Source: Tidjanibacter sp. (GTDB lineage: Bacteria; Bacteroidota; Bacteroidia; Bacteroidales; Rikenellaceae). Taken from it: a stretch of 64,000 nucleotides of DNA. The translations under genes and the position numbers were made by a program. Shown in pieces: positions 26,248 through 36,022 of this stretch. The notes under the pieces were generated by a model. The model did no database searches. It was not told where the DNA came from and worked only from the letters and a program-made list of their open reading frames with translations. Each line of letters starts with the position of its first letter. Positions within the stretch are counted from its first letter, which is position 1. Where the stretch lies: the NCBI GenBank assembly GCA_017396085.1, contig JAFQNC010000020.1, positions 1-64,000 of the forward strand. The letters are read 5' to 3'.

Positions 26248-26496
26248 CTACTCCAACTCCTTGAGGATGCGCATTGCAGCCTGATAGATGGTGTCGTCCT
26301 CAAAACTTACGATGCCACCATCGGGACCCTCCTCCACAACTATGCCTGCGGTGGTGGTGGCACCCTCAAAGTGGCGACCGCCAAAAAAGTTCCTTACTTC
26401 ATCTACATTGATGCCAAGCTCATCGGCGATGCGCTGGCTGCTGCCACTGGGCAATTTGTCCTTGATGCGGCGCAATTCGTTAAAGGTGATTACCAT
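26248..26496 (-). CDS. Small helix-turn-helix DNA-binding-like protein
   Basis: 82 residues with no signal peptide or membrane helix. Residues 16-38 (GSSQRIADELGINVDEVRNFFGG) read as a helix-turn-helix; an acidic C-terminal part ends in a helix YQAAMRILKELE. I recall similar short 'DNA-binding protein' entries in Bacteroidales but no function. It is a lone gene on the minus strand between queA and dnaK, ended by the shared terminator at 26183. A near-consensus TACCTTTA (26549-26556, minus) could be its promoter. Confidence 0.75.
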   Translation of the reverse strand: MVITFNELRRIKDKLPSGSSQRIADELGINVDEVRNFFGGRHFEGATTTAGIVVEEGPDGGIVSFEDDTIYQAAMRILKELE

Positions 26497-26960
26497 AGTG
26501 ATATTAGTGTTTAGATTTGTGTTTTTAGTTATGCCATATTTAGCACTATAAAGGTAAAGCCATTTTGTGGAATAAAAAAATTTTCGCTCATAATTTTTCT
26601 TTCATTCCGCTTTTTTGTCCTCCAAGCAGGTCGCAACTACTCTCCAAAAAGTTCCCCCGCACGGGTGGCCGCACCACAATGGCACCGTGGTGTGGCGGGG
26701 TGAAAAATGACAAAATCGGACTTTTTGTCATATTTTTGTCATCCTCTGTCAGTCCTTTGGGGTGGTTTGGCAGTCTGTGTGGCACAAAAACCGCTTGGCA
26801 CAGAGATTGAAGATTGTTTGGTCGAACACGGAGATGATGCTCACAAGTGGAGAGAACGGATTTTGAGAGTTCCAACAACAAAGTGAGGCACACTCCGAGA
26901 GTTCCGAGAATAAAAGAGTACAAACGAAGTTAAACAAAAACATAAAAAAGATTTACAATT
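26497..26960. other. intergenic region upstream of dnaK
   Basis: About 460 bp without a credible gene. It is less repetitive than most spacers here. A TATTTTTG element at 26731-26738 could be a distant promoter, over 200 nt before dnaK. A GG-N10-GC pattern (26781-26795) was noted but is weak. The short open frames on either strand have no family resemblance. Confidence 0.5.
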
Positions 26961-28862
26961 ATGGCAAAGATTATCGGTATTGACCTTGGTACAACCAACA
27001 GTTGTGTAGCAGTAATGGAGGGCAACGAGCCCGTGGTTATTCCCAACAGCGAGGGACACCGCACAACCCCTTCGATTGTGGCTTTCACCGAGGGTGGCGA
27101 GCGTAAGGTGGGCGACCCCGCAAAACGTCAGGCAATCACCAACCCCAAAAACACCATCTTCTCCATCAAGAGGTTTATGGGTGAGAATATGGACCAAGTA
27201 CAGAAAGACGTAGCGCGCGTACCCTACAACGTGGTGCGTGGTGGCAACGGCGTTCCTATGGTTGAGGTTGGCGACAGGAAATATACTCCTCAGGAGATTT
27301 CGGCTATCGTGCTCCAGAAGATGAAAAAGACCGCCGAGGATTACCTCGGAACAACCGTGAGCGAGGCAGTTATCACCGTGCCCGCCTACTTCAGCGACTC
27401 GCAGCGTCAGGCCACCAAAGAGGCCGGTGAGATTGCAGGTCTGAAAGTGCGCCGTATCATCAACGAGCCCACCGCAGCAGCACTCGCATACGGTCTGGAC
27501 AAGGCAGGTAAGGATATGAAAATCGCCGTATATGACCTCGGTGGCGGTACCTTCGATATCTCCATCTTGGAGTTGGGCGATGGCGTGTTTGAGGTTAAAT
27601 CGACCAACGGTGATACCCACCTCGGTGGCGATGACTTCGACCACGTGATTATCGACTGGATGGCAGCCGAGTTCCAAAGCAAACACGGCATCGACCTCCG
27701 CAAAGACGCAATGGCTATGCAGCGTCTGAAAGAGGCCGCAGAGAAGGCTAAAATCGAACTCTCGAGTAGCACCTCGACCGAGATTAACCTCCCCTACATT
27801 ATGCCCGTAGACGGTATTCCCCAGCACCTTGTGATGACCCTTACAAGGGCCAAATTTGAGCAGTTGGCCGACAATCTCATCCGCGCAACCATCGAGCCCT
27901 GCCGTAAGGCACTCAGCGATGCAGGTCTCAGCGCAAATCAGATTGACGAGGTTATCCTCGTGGGTGGTTCCACCCGTATCCCCGCAATCCAGAAGGTTGT
28001 TGAGGAGTTCTTCGGTAAGGCTCCCTCGAAGGGCGTGAACCCCGATGAGGTTGTGGCTATCGGTGCCGCAATTCAGGGTGGTGTGCTCACCGGCGAGGTT
28101 AAGGACGTGCTCCTGCTGGATGTTACTCCTCTGTCGCTCGGTATTGAGACCTTGGGTGGTGTGTTCACTCGTCTGATTGACGCCAACACCACAATCCCCA
28201 CTCGCAAGAGTCAGGTGTTCTCCACCGCACAGGACAATCAGCCTTCGGTAGAAATTCACGTTTTGCAGGGTGAGCGTCAGATGGCTCGCGACAACAAGAC
28301 CATCGGTCGTTTCCACCTTGACGGCATCCCCGCAGCACCCCGTGGCGTGCCCCAGATTGAGGTTTCGTTTGACATTGACGCCAACGGTATTCTCAACGTG
28401 TCGGCCAAAGATAAAGGCACCGGCAAGGAGCAGAGCATCCGCATTGAGGCTTCGAGCGGTCTGACTGAGGCAGAGATTCAGCGTATGCGTGATGAGGCCA
28501 AGGCTAACGAGGCCAAAGACAAAGAGGAGCGCGAGAGGGTGGACAAAATCAATGGTGCCGACAGTATGATTTTTACCACCGAGAAGCAACTCAAAGAGTA
28601 TGGCGACAAACTCCCCGCCGACAAGAAATCGGCCATTGAGGGTGCCCTCGCCGAACTCAAGAGTGCTCACTCGGCACAAGACCTCGCAGCTATTGACGCA
28701 GCAAGCGAGAAACTCAACGCCGCTTGGCAGGCTGCATCGCAGGACATCTACGCACAGCAGCAGAACGCTCAGCAGCAGGGCCAGCCCAATGGCGGTCAGC
28801 AGGCAGGCGGTGCCCAGCAGGGTGGTCAGCCCGAGGATGTTGAGTTTGAGGAGGTTAAGTAA
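26961..28862 (+). CDS. dnaK: Chaperone DnaK (Hsp70)
   Basis: 633 residues. ATP-dependent chaperone working with DnaJ and GrpE. The N-terminal ATPase domain begins [16 protein letters not shown] and contains [15 protein letters not shown] and the [11 protein letters not shown] motif; the substrate-binding domain begins near [14 protein letters not shown]; the C-terminus is a Gln/Gly-rich tail ending in EDVEFEEVK, typical of the EEVD-like acidic end. Length matches the family. Stands alone; terminator follows. Confidence 0.98.
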   Translation: MAKIIGIDLGTTNSCVAVMEGNEPVVIPNSEGHRTTPSIVAFTEGGERKVGDPAKRQAITNPKNTIFSIKRFMGENMDQVQKDVARVPYNVVRGGNGVPMVEVGDRKYTPQEISAIVLQKMKKTAEDYLGTTVSEAVITVPAYFSDSQRQATKEAGEIAGLKVRRIINEPTAAALAYGLDKAGKDMKIAVYDLGGGTFDISILELGDGVFEVKSTNGDTHLGGDDFDHVIIDWMAAEFQSKHGIDLRKDAMAMQRLKEAAEKAKIELSSSTSTEINLPYIMPVDGIPQHLVMTLTRAKFEQLADNLIRATIEPCRKALSDAGLSANQIDEVILVGGSTRIPAIQKVVEEFFGKAPSKGVNPDEVVAIGAAIQGGVLTGEVKDVLLLDVTPLSLGIETLGGVFTRLIDANTTIPTRKSQVFSTAQDNQPSVEIHVLQGERQMARDNKTIGRFHLDGIPAAPRGVPQIEVSFDIDANGILNVSAKDKGTGKEQSIRIEASSGLTEAEIQRMRDEAKANEAKDKEERERVDKINGADSMIFTTEKQLKEYGDKLPADKKSAIEGALAELKSAHSAQDLAAIDAASEKLNAAWQAASQDIYAQQQNAQQQGQPNGGQQAGGAQQGGQPEDVEFEEVK

Positions 28863-28890
28863 TCCCCCAACACAACAATATTAGCGATGA

Positions 28891-28929
28891 TTTGGGGCAG
28901 TTCCAATGTGGGACTGCCCCAAATTTTGT
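28891..28929 (+). terminator. dnaK terminator
   Basis: TTTGGGGCAGT...CC pairs with GGACTGCCCCAAA (28891-28904 with 28911-28923), then TTTTGTTT. Strong intrinsic terminator about 30 nt past the stop. Confidence 0.92.
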
Positions 28930-29503
28930 TTGCACGGAAGGAGGGTGTGAGGGGTGTGCGGATGGCACGGGTAACGAAATCGTTACCCGAGAATAAGTTG
29001 GGACCACCAAACGCTATTCCTCCAATCTCTCCCAGTAGCCATAGTAGCCCCAGTAGTCCCAATAGTCCTTTCACAGACCCCTCAGTCGCTTTGCGCCAGC
29101 TCCTGCTCGGCGAGGCCGCCGAGCGCAATTTCGACCACCCCTCCCAGCCTCCCCTATCGTAGGGGAGGTGTACTTGGTGGGGCTTCCGAAGGTTGGAAAG
29201 CGTGTCGACCTTCCAACTACACAAAAGGGCCTGTGGCCCCGTCTTGCCACGACCACCGCAAGGTGGGCGGTTGGCATCCACCGCTCTTCTCTTTCTGCGG
29301 CAAAGGTGCTGTATTTCGTCTACCCTAAGGGGCCTTAATGCCCTTAAAGACTTTAAGGACCTTAGGGGAGCAGTGGTTGGAAGGCATCGCAAGGTTGGGA
29401 AGTGTGCTGACCTGCCAACTACACAAAACGGCCCGTGGCCGCAATTTTCCATTTTCCATTTTCAATTCTCAACTCTTTATTTGGTGTTTTAGGGAAAAAG
29501 TGT
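28930..29503. repeat. mosaic repeat region between dnaK and secDF
   Basis: No gene seen. In order: a GGGTAACGAAATCGTTACCC palindrome (about 28973-28992); TCCCAGTAG-type nonamers (29030-29065); a C-rich/G-rich palindrome CCTCCCCTATCGTAGGGGAGG (about 29146-29166) shared with 37681-37711; hairpin GGGCC-TGT-GGCCC (29227-29239); TTAATG/TTTAAGG nonamers (29323-29370); a GGCATCGCAAGGTTGGGAAG module (29383-29402) shared with 37620; hairpin CGGCC-CGT-GGCCG (29429-29441); and TTTCCAT/TTTCAAT heptamers (29446-29474) just before the secDF promoter. Confidence 0.85.
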
Positions 29504-29511
29504 TAATTTTG
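29480..29511 (+). promoter_or_regulatory. promoter of secDF
   Basis: TTTG at 29480-29483 and TAATTTTG at 29504-29511 with 20 bp between, close to the Bacteroidota consensus. Confidence 0.82.
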
Positions 29512-29602
29512 CGAGTTATTTACGCATTATGCGCTCGTGTGCGCACGTGAACGGCAACAAAAACAAACAAAACAAATAATAAATTAAAACACTAAACAAA
29601 CA

Positions 29603-32600
29603 ATGCAGAACAAAGGACTTATCAAATTCGTGGCAATCGTCTTGGCGATTGCTTGCGCCTACCAGCTTTCGTTCAGCGTAGTGTCGGGTGTGGTTGAGAA
29701 AAAGGCTGCCAAATATGCCGCAGAGCAGGTTGCAGCAACCACCATCGACCAAGCTACTTTGGATAGGGCCGGTGTGAGCGAAGAGGCTTACCGCCAGAAC
29801 CTGCTCGTGAAGAAAGAGCAGCAGTATCTCGACAGCGTGAAATCGAAACCTGTCTACAACATCCTCATCAAGAAGTTCACCTACAAAGAGGTAAAAGAGA
29901 AAGAGATTAACCTCGGTCTGGACCTCAAAGGCGGTATGAATGTGATGTTGGAAATCGCTGTGGAAGACGTTGTGAAGGCCTTGTCGAACAACTCGACCGA
30001 CCCCACTTTCCTCGCCGCAGTGGAGGAGGCAAAGGTGGCTGCAAAGAACTCGCAGAGCGATTTTATTACCCTCTTTGCTAAATCCTACGACAAACTCTCC
30101 GAGGGCGCACCCTTGGCTATCATCTTCAATAATCAGGTGATGAAAGACAAGGTTACGCTCAACAGTAGCAATGACGAGGTGGTTAAGGTGCTCCGCGAGG
30201 AGGCCGAGAGCGCAATTGCAAACTCCTACAACGTGCTCCGTAGCCGTATTGACCGCTTTGGTGTGGCACAGCCCAACATTCAGAGGTTGGAGAACTCGGG
30301 CCGTATCTTGGTGGAGTTGCCCGGCGTGAAAGAGCCCGAGCGTGTTCGTAAGCTCTTGCAGGGTACCGCTTCGTTGGAGTTCTGGGCTACCTACGACAAC
30401 AGCGAGGTATTCCCTATGTTGCAGAGGGCTAACAACGTGTTGCGCGACCTCAATGTGGTTGAGCAAGAGGTTGTGGCTGAGGCTGAGGCCGAGGCCGAGG
30501 GCGACCTCTTGACTGAACTTGAAGGTCAGAACAATCAGAACGCAGAGTTGGAGGCCTACAACAAGGCTAACCCCTTGTTTGCCAAACTGATGCCCGCAAC
30601 CAATGCAGCAGGTCAGATTATGAATGGTCCCATCGTTGGCCACGCTATGGTCTACGATATGGAGGCCATTGATGAGTATTTGGCTCTGCCTCAGGTTAAG
30701 GCTGTTATCAACCCCGATGTACGCTTCTTGTGGAGTTCGAAGGCTATTGACGAGGCCGGCACTATCTATGAACTCTATGCAATCAAGGCCGATGGTCGCG
30801 ATGGCAAGGCTCCTCTGGATGGTGGCTCGATTGTAGACGCTTCGCCCCAGTACTCGCAGACCGGTGGCTCGGCAGAGGTTGATATGGTTATGAACACCAC
30901 CGGCTCCAACGTGTGGGCTCGTCTGACCAAAGCAAACATCGGCAAGAGCATCGCTATCGTGTTGGACAACGTGGTTTACTCCGCTCCTACCGTGCAGACC
31001 GAGATTACCGGTGGCCGCTCGCAGATTACCGGTAACTTCGACATCACCGAGGCAACCGACTTGGCCAACGTGCTCAAATCGGGTAAACTGCCCGCCCCCG
31101 CACGCATCATTCAGGACACCGTGGTTGGTCCTTCGCTGGGTGCCGAGAGTATCAATGCTTCGCTCATCTCGTTTGTGATTGCATTTGTGCTCGTGCTGCT
31201 CTATATGATTTTCTTCTACTCCAACGCAGGTGTTACCGCCAGCATCGCTCTGGTGTGCAACGTATTCTTCCTGTTTGGTGTGTTGGCTTCGTTTGGTGCA
31301 GTGCTCACCCTGCCCGGTATCGCAGGTATCGTGCTGACTCTGGGTATGGCAGTGGATGCAAACGTGATTATCTACGAGCGTGTTAAGGAGGAAATTCGTG
31401 CCGGTAAGGGCTTGAGCCTTGCAGTGAGCGAGGGTTACAAGAACGCTATGAGCGCAATTATCGACTCGAACATCACCACCATCATCACCGGTATCGTGCT
31501 GTTCGTGTTCGGTACAGGTCCTGTTCAGGGCTTCGCTACCACCCTTATCATCGGTATCATCACCTCGTTGTTCACTTCGCTCTTCATCACCCGCATCATC
31601 TTTGAGCGCAGGTTGGCAAAGGGCAAGAACATCAAGTTCGCTACCAAGGGTACCCAGAATTTCTTGGCTAACACCAAGGTTAATTTCATCGGTATCCGTA
31701 AGTACTCCTATGTTGTTTCGGCTGTGCTTATCGTTGCTTCGATTGTGTCGCTTTCGACTCGTGGTTTGAACTACGGTGTAGACTTCTCGGGTGGTCGTAC
31801 CTTTGTTGTACGCTTCGACCAAGCTGTTACTGCCGACCAAGTACGTGATGGTTTGCAGGTTGTGTTTGATGCAGCCGAGGGCGATGTAAACAGCAAGTCG
31901 TTTGAGGTTAAGCAGTTTGGTGATGACCACCAGATGCGTATCGTTACCCAGTACCTCCACGATGAGCAGAATGACGAGGCTACCGCAATAGTTGAGGGTA
32001 TCATCTACAATGGCGTTAAGGGCCTCTACACCACCGAACTTACTCTTGACGAGTTCACTTCGACCGCTACCAACCCCTATGGTATCATTCAGGCCGATAT
32101 GGTTGGTCCCAGCGTGGCAAGCGACATCACCCGTGGTGCATTCATCGCTGTCTTCTTCGCACTGCTCGCAATTGGCCTCTACATCATCGTGAGGTTTAAG
32201 AGGTGGCAGTGGGGTGCAGGTTCGGTTGTGGCTTTGGCTCACGATGCCTTCCTGACCTTGGGTATCTTCTCGCTGTTGCACGGCTTGTTGCCCTTCAACT
32301 TGGAGATTGACCAGTCGTTCATCGCAGCAATTCTGACCATCATTGGTTACTCTATCAACGATAAGGTGGTTATCTTCGACCGTATCCGTGAGTTCACCAC
32401 TCTCTATCCCAAGCGTAACCTCAAGGAGACCATCAACGCAGCAGTGAACACCACTCTGTCGCGTACTATCAACACCACAGGTACTACCTTTGTAACCCTG
32501 TTGGCAATCTTCTTGTTCGGTGGTGCAGTTATCCGTGGTTTCGTGTTCGCACTGATGTTCGGTGTGATTATCGGTACCTTGTCTTCGATTTTCATTGCAA

Positions 32601-32659
32601 CTCCCGTTGCTTATGACCTGATGAAGAAGCAGGTGGCTGCAAAGCAGGCAAAGAAGTAG
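29603..32659 (+). CDS. secDF: Fused protein-export membrane protein SecDF
   Basis: 1018 residues, SecD and SecF in one chain, as is normal in Bacteroidota. It uses the proton gradient to help the Sec translocon finish export. Seen: N-terminal anchor helix, KEINLGLDLKGGMNVMLEI (D1 motif), a large periplasmic region, then two six-helix bundles with the motifs GMAVDANVIIYERVKEE (SecD D4 region) and GYSINDKVVIFDRIRE (SecF). NYGVDFSGG marks the SecF start near residue 725. A terminator follows directly. Confidence 0.98.
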   Translation: MQNKGLIKFVAIVLAIACAYQLSFSVVSGVVEKKAAKYAAEQVAATTIDQATLDRAGVSEEAYRQNLLVKKEQQYLDSVKSKPVYNILIKKFTYKEVKEKEINLGLDLKGGMNVMLEIAVEDVVKALSNNSTDPTFLAAVEEAKVAAKNSQSDFITLFAKSYDKLSEGAPLAIIFNNQVMKDKVTLNSSNDEVVKVLREEAESAIANSYNVLRSRIDRFGVAQPNIQRLENSGRILVELPGVKEPERVRKLLQGTASLEFWATYDNSEVFPMLQRANNVLRDLNVVEQEVVAEAEAEAEGDLLTELEGQNNQNAELEAYNKANPLFAKLMPATNAAGQIMNGPIVGHAMVYDMEAIDEYLALPQVKAVINPDVRFLWSSKAIDEAGTIYELYAIKADGRDGKAPLDGGSIVDASPQYSQTGGSAEVDMVMNTTGSNVWARLTKANIGKSIAIVLDNVVYSAPTVQTEITGGRSQITGNFDITEATDLANVLKSGKLPAPARIIQDTVVGPSLGAESINASLISFVIAFVLVLLYMIFFYSNAGVTASIALVCNVFFLFGVLASFGAVLTLPGIAGIVLTLGMAVDANVIIYERVKEEIRAGKGLSLAVSEGYKNAMSAIIDSNITTIITGIVLFVFGTGPVQGFATTLIIGIITSLFTSLFITRIIFERRLAKGKNIKFATKGTQNFLANTKVNFIGIRKYSYVVSAVLIVASIVSLSTRGLNYGVDFSGGRTFVVRFDQAVTADQVRDGLQVVFDAAEGDVNSKSFEVKQFGDDHQMRIVTQYLHDEQNDEATAIVEGIIYNGVKGLYTTELTLDEFTSTATNPYGIIQADMVGPSVASDITRGAFIAVFFALLAIGLYIIVRFKRWQWGAGSVVALAHDAFLTLGIFSLLHGLLPFNLEIDQSFIAAILTIIGYSINDKVVIFDRIREFTTLYPKRNLKETINAAVNTTLSRTINTTGTTFVTLLAIFLFGGAVIRGFVFALMFGVIIGTLSSIFIATPVAYDLMKKQVAAKQAKK

Positions 32660-32679
32660 TGCTCCATTAGGATAACTCA

Positions 32680-32722
32680 AAAACGACCTCTGCACCAAGA
32701 GTGTGGAGGTCGTTTTGTTTTT
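32680..32722 (+). terminator. secDF terminator
   Basis: AAAACGACCTC...GAGGTCGTTTT stem (32680-32690 with 32706-32716) with a T-rich tail. Confidence 0.9.
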
Positions 32723-32814
32723 GGTCCTTGGGGTGGTGGGGTAGAGCGGAGAGGAAGATGACGTGAAGAGTGAGAAAAAGAGTGGCGGAATTTTCAACTT
32801 TCAAAATAAATGCC

Positions 32815-32822
32815 TATTTTTG
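32815..32822 (+). promoter_or_regulatory. promoter -7 element for cdaA
   Basis: TATTTTTG, 27 nt before the start codon, preceded by a short TTTTCAAC/TTTCAAA heptamer-like stretch. Confidence 0.7.
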
Positions 32823-32849
32823 AGGGACTGAAATGAATGAGAAAGAGTT

Positions 32850-33740
32850 ATGGGCTTTATTAAGATGTCAATAATAGATGTGGTGGATATACTGCTTGTG
32901 GCGGTAATTATGTACTATATCTACAAACTCATTCGCGGCACCAATGCCACGAGTATCCTCACGGGCGTATTACTAATATATGTATCGTGGGTACTTGCCA
33001 AGGCTCTCAATATGGAACTTATGAGTGGCATCTTGGGTTCGGTGGTAAACATCGGACTGATTGCCCTGATTGTGATTTTCCAGAGCGAAATACGCAAATT
33101 CCTGCAATCCATTGGCGATAGGGGGCAGCAGGGCCCTATGTCCATAATCAAGAAGTTGCTCAACCCTAAACTTGCCAAGGAAAATACCAATATCGGCGAG
33201 ATTATCAACCCCATTGTGAAGGCTTGTGGCGATATGTCGATGAGCAAAACAGGGGCTTTGATTGTGATTAAGCAAAATGGCTCGCTGCGCGAGGTTGTCA
33301 GCACGGGCGTGGTTCTCGATGCTGCCATCAGCGACTCGCTTATCAAAAACGTCTTTTTCAAAAACTCCCCCCTGCACGATGGTGCAATGGTGATTGAGGA
33401 GGGAAGGATTGTTGCGGCCAAGTGTGTGTTGCCCTCCACGAGGAGCGAGGTGCCGATGTCGTTTGGTATGCGCCATAGGGCTGCTATGGGTGTGAGCGAG
33501 GAGAGCGATGCCATTGTGGTGGTTGTGAGCGAGGAGACGGGTGCCATCTCGGTGTTCCACAACGCTCGTGTGAAGGCGGGCCTTTCGGCCACGGAACTCA
33601 AAGCGGAACTCATTAGACTTAATACCGAGGGCCAGCAAGAGGCGAAGGAGAAGGAGCCGGCGGAACATCAAACACAACCGGCGGAGCCGCCCCAGCCTTC
33701 GGGACCACAAGGAGCCGAAGAGAGTGGCTCCTCGGAGTAG
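32850..33740 (+). CDS. cdaA: Diadenylate cyclase CdaA (c-di-AMP synthase)
   Basis: 296 residues. Three N-terminal membrane helices (about 8-78) anchor a DAC domain that condenses two ATP into c-di-AMP. The catalytic DGA (177-179) and RHR (208-210) motifs are intact. Family members end soon after residue 255; here a 40-residue Pro/Gln/Glu-rich, probably disordered tail is added. Standing alone with its own promoter and terminator. ATG 32850 is used; ATG at 32865 is an alternative. Confidence 0.95.
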   Translation: MGFIKMSIIDVVDILLVAVIMYYIYKLIRGTNATSILTGVLLIYVSWVLAKALNMELMSGILGSVVNIGLIALIVIFQSEIRKFLQSIGDRGQQGPMSIIKKLLNPKLAKENTNIGEIINPIVKACGDMSMSKTGALIVIKQNGSLREVVSTGVVLDAAISDSLIKNVFFKNSPLHDGAMVIEEGRIVAAKCVLPSTRSEVPMSFGMRHRAAMGVSEESDAIVVVVSEETGAISVFHNARVKAGLSATELKAELIRLNTEGQQEAKEKEPAEHQTQPAEPPQPSGPQGAEESGSSE

Positions 33741-33870
33741 GGTGCGGAATGGTGTGAGAGAAATAAAGGGTGCGGACAACCGATAGAGCGGTGGTCCGCA
33801 CACTTGTTTTTATGGGTCGAGTGAGGAGTGTGTGTATGACAGAAGGTCGGAAAGGTAGACGAAAACAGGC

Positions 33871-33898
33871 AAAAGTGGCCATTGTAGCCACTTTTTTT
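33871..33898 (+). terminator. cdaA terminator
   Basis: AAAAGTGGC (33871-33879) pairs with GCCACTTTT (33887-33895), followed by further T residues. Confidence 0.88.
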
Positions 33899-33931
33899 GT
33901 GGCAGGGAGTACACACTTGCGATAAACAGCA

Positions 33932-33939
33932 TATCTTTG
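33932..33939 (+). promoter_or_regulatory. promoter -7 element for the lipoprotein gene
   Basis: TATCTTTG, 26 nt before the ATG at 33965. Confidence 0.7.
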
Positions 33940-33964
33940 TAGGCGTGTAAAATTTTGAACAAAG

Positions 33965-35575
33965 ATGAAGAAGATTAAATTTTTGGCCCTGTTGCTCGGT
34001 GCTGTTGCACTGGCAGGGTGTAACGACAATGGAGAGGGCGGCAAAGAGCCCGTGGGTCCTTGCCCAACAGCTGAATATTTCACCTTCAAGGTGAGCAATG
34101 TGGCGGCCTACTCTGCAACGGTGGATGTTACCGCCTCGGCCGAATTTCCCGTGGATTGGATGTGGGATGTGGCTTATGCCGAGGATACCATCAACGATGA
34201 GTATGTGCAGGAGTACCTCCAAGAGTGCTATCAGTATCAACTCGAGCAACTCGAGGCTACCGAGGCAGAGTACTCCTACAACAAATTCCTGCTCGACTTC
34301 TGCAAACTCAAAGGTGGCGTGTCGGACAAGTATGAGTTCACCAATATGCTGGAGCCCAACACCTCCTACAAAGTGTGGGCGTGCGGTCTGGATATGGACG
34401 GCAAGGCCATCTACATCCAAACATACGACTTCAAGACCGAGGCCCTCGCAACCGATGTGAAGGGTAACTTCAAATTCAGCGTGAGCGGACTCACCGATAC
34501 GGCCGCAACCATTACCGTAACCCCTCCCACCGACCTGAAAACCGTGTGGTATTGGGACATCTATGAGGCCGATGGCTATGGCGTAGACGTGTCGCTGGTG
34601 TCGTGGACTCTGGAGAGTTACCTCGAAATGTATGTGTCGGCAGGCGAATTGCCCGAGGGTGCAACCGTGGCCGACCTCGTGAAGGTGCTTGGCATTGATG
34701 CAAAGCAGAGCGATTCCTACACCTTTGAGGACCTCACCGCAGGCACCGAGTACTATATTTGGGCGTGTGGTCTGGATGCCAACGGCAACGTGGCAACCAA
34801 GATTGACCACACCACCTTCACCACCATAGGCTCCTCTTCGGGCGGTGGCAACACCGGTGGCGGAGATGTAGTGTCGGGTGGCACGGCAGTGATTGAGCCC
34901 GTCTATTCCAACCTCACCGCTAACGCCACTCTTCAGGCAGAGGAGGGCTATATGGAGTCGCTCGGTGGCTATTGGGATGACTACGGACTCGCATCGCTCT
35001 ATGGCCACGAGAACTTCTACATCGAACTCTACGGTCCCTATGTGGGCGAGGACTATGGCTACATCGTGCTCGACCTGCTCGCTCCTGCCGGTGCAACCAC
35101 TCCGGAGGGTACCTACACCGTGGGCTACTCGGGACAATACATTGCTCTGTCGAGTGTCTATGTGGACTGCGGCAACGAGGATGATAGTTTCTACGCAGGT
35201 TGCTGCTACGGCTTTGGCGAAGGCGAAACAAACTCCTATGCCGACTTTGAGAGTGGCACCGTGAAGATTACCAAGAGCGGTAGCAACTACACCGTGGTGG
35301 TGGATGCCAAGTGTGGTGCCCACACCATCAAGGCCAACTACACGGGTTCGCTCGCCGTACCTGACTACGGCGACATCTTTGGGGTTGCTCCCCAGAGCGT
35401 GGGTGGCAACGCCAAGGTGTACACCACCTCACAGAGGGCACACAAGGGCTTCGGTCTCGTGCCTGCATCGCAGAGGAGCGAGTTTGCTTCCACTCCCGCA
35501 CTCCGCAAGAGCGCTCACACTTCGGCACCCGCCCGCCTTGTGGGCAAGGAGCGCAAGGCCCGCATCGCCCGATAG
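33965..35575 (+). CDS. Surface lipoprotein with two fibronectin-like repeats
   Basis: 536 residues. Signal peptide with lipobox LAGC (Cys19) followed by Asn-Asp and acidic residues, so probably exported to the outer membrane. Two related beta-domains, about 38-160 and 162-277, both end in a similar motif (NTSYKVWACGLDMDGKA and GTEYYIWACGLDANGNV), indicating an internal duplication. A Ser/Gly linker (about 280-295) leads to a third beta-rich domain rich in Tyr and Gly. The last 55 residues are basic and low complexity (many Ser, Ala, Lys, Arg). Ligand unknown. Single gene with its own promoter. Confidence 0.75.
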   Translation: MKKIKFLALLLGAVALAGCNDNGEGGKEPVGPCPTAEYFTFKVSNVAAYSATVDVTASAEFPVDWMWDVAYAEDTINDEYVQEYLQECYQYQLEQLEATEAEYSYNKFLLDFCKLKGGVSDKYEFTNMLEPNTSYKVWACGLDMDGKAIYIQTYDFKTEALATDVKGNFKFSVSGLTDTAATITVTPPTDLKTVWYWDIYEADGYGVDVSLVSWTLESYLEMYVSAGELPEGATVADLVKVLGIDAKQSDSYTFEDLTAGTEYYIWACGLDANGNVATKIDHTTFTTIGSSSGGGNTGGGDVVSGGTAVIEPVYSNLTANATLQAEEGYMESLGGYWDDYGLASLYGHENFYIELYGPYVGEDYGYIVLDLLAPAGATTPEGTYTVGYSGQYIALSSVYVDCGNEDDSFYAGCCYGFGEGETNSYADFESGTVKITKSGSNYTVVVDAKCGAHTIKANYTGSLAVPDYGDIFGVAPQSVGGNAKVYTTSQRAHKGFGLVPASQRSEFASTPALRKSAHTSAPARLVGKERKARIAR

Positions 35576-36022
35576 GGAGGGTGAGAGAGAGTTGCAACTC
35601 AGCACAAAACAGATAGGCACAAAGGCAGCCCCGTGGGGCTGCCTTTGTGGTTAGTTGTGGGGCTATAACCTTGCCTGCCACTTGTAGGGCACAATCAAAG
35701 AACCTTTACTTCTGCTCCTGCTTCGTTCAAGAGGCGAAACTTACCTCATACCCCATTTCTCTTTTTCACAAATGCGGTCGCATAAGGGCAGGGGCGGCTG
35801 GGAGGTTAGGGAAAGGTTAGGGAAAGTAGGGAGGTTAAGGTTTTTTCTTTAAGGGCCTTAAAGCCATTAAGGGCCCTTTTCTTCTCTTCCTTCCTCTTCT
35901 GCATTTCGCTGTTAATTTTCCATTCTCATTTTTTCAATTTTTCAACTTTTGATAACCGCTTAATCTACAAGCGGTAAGGGGTGGCGTGTGTCCAAAAGTT
36001 CAATTTTTACACACTTTGGGTA
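35576..36022. repeat. intergenic region before the phage-derived cluster
   Basis: No gene seen. A perfect hairpin with CACAAAGGCAGCCCC arm lies at 35618-35649 (weak T tail; terminator-like). GGTTAGGGAAA-type units and TTAAGGGCC-type nonamers run at about 35805-35880. A/T-rich heptamer-like units (TTTCCAT, TTTTCAA) follow at 35915-35950. At 35955-35975 ACCGCTT and AAGCGGT form a 7-bp inverted repeat spaced by 7 bp, 72 bp before the cluster promoter's TTG; it could be an operator. Confidence 0.65.

Noticed and set aside
26780..26796. GG-N10-GC pattern upstream of dnaK, like a sigma-54 site
   Set aside because: The -12 part is CCGC, not TTGC, and no activator or similar site was seen nearby.
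26841..28679. A 612-codon open frame antisense to dnaK
   Set aside because: Codon-bias artefact opposite a highly expressed gene.
29516..32797. A 1093-codon open frame antisense to secDF
   Set aside because: It mirrors the real gene; scarcity of TTA, CTA and TCA codons in the sense strand removes antisense stops. The translation is Cys/His-rich and resembles no family.
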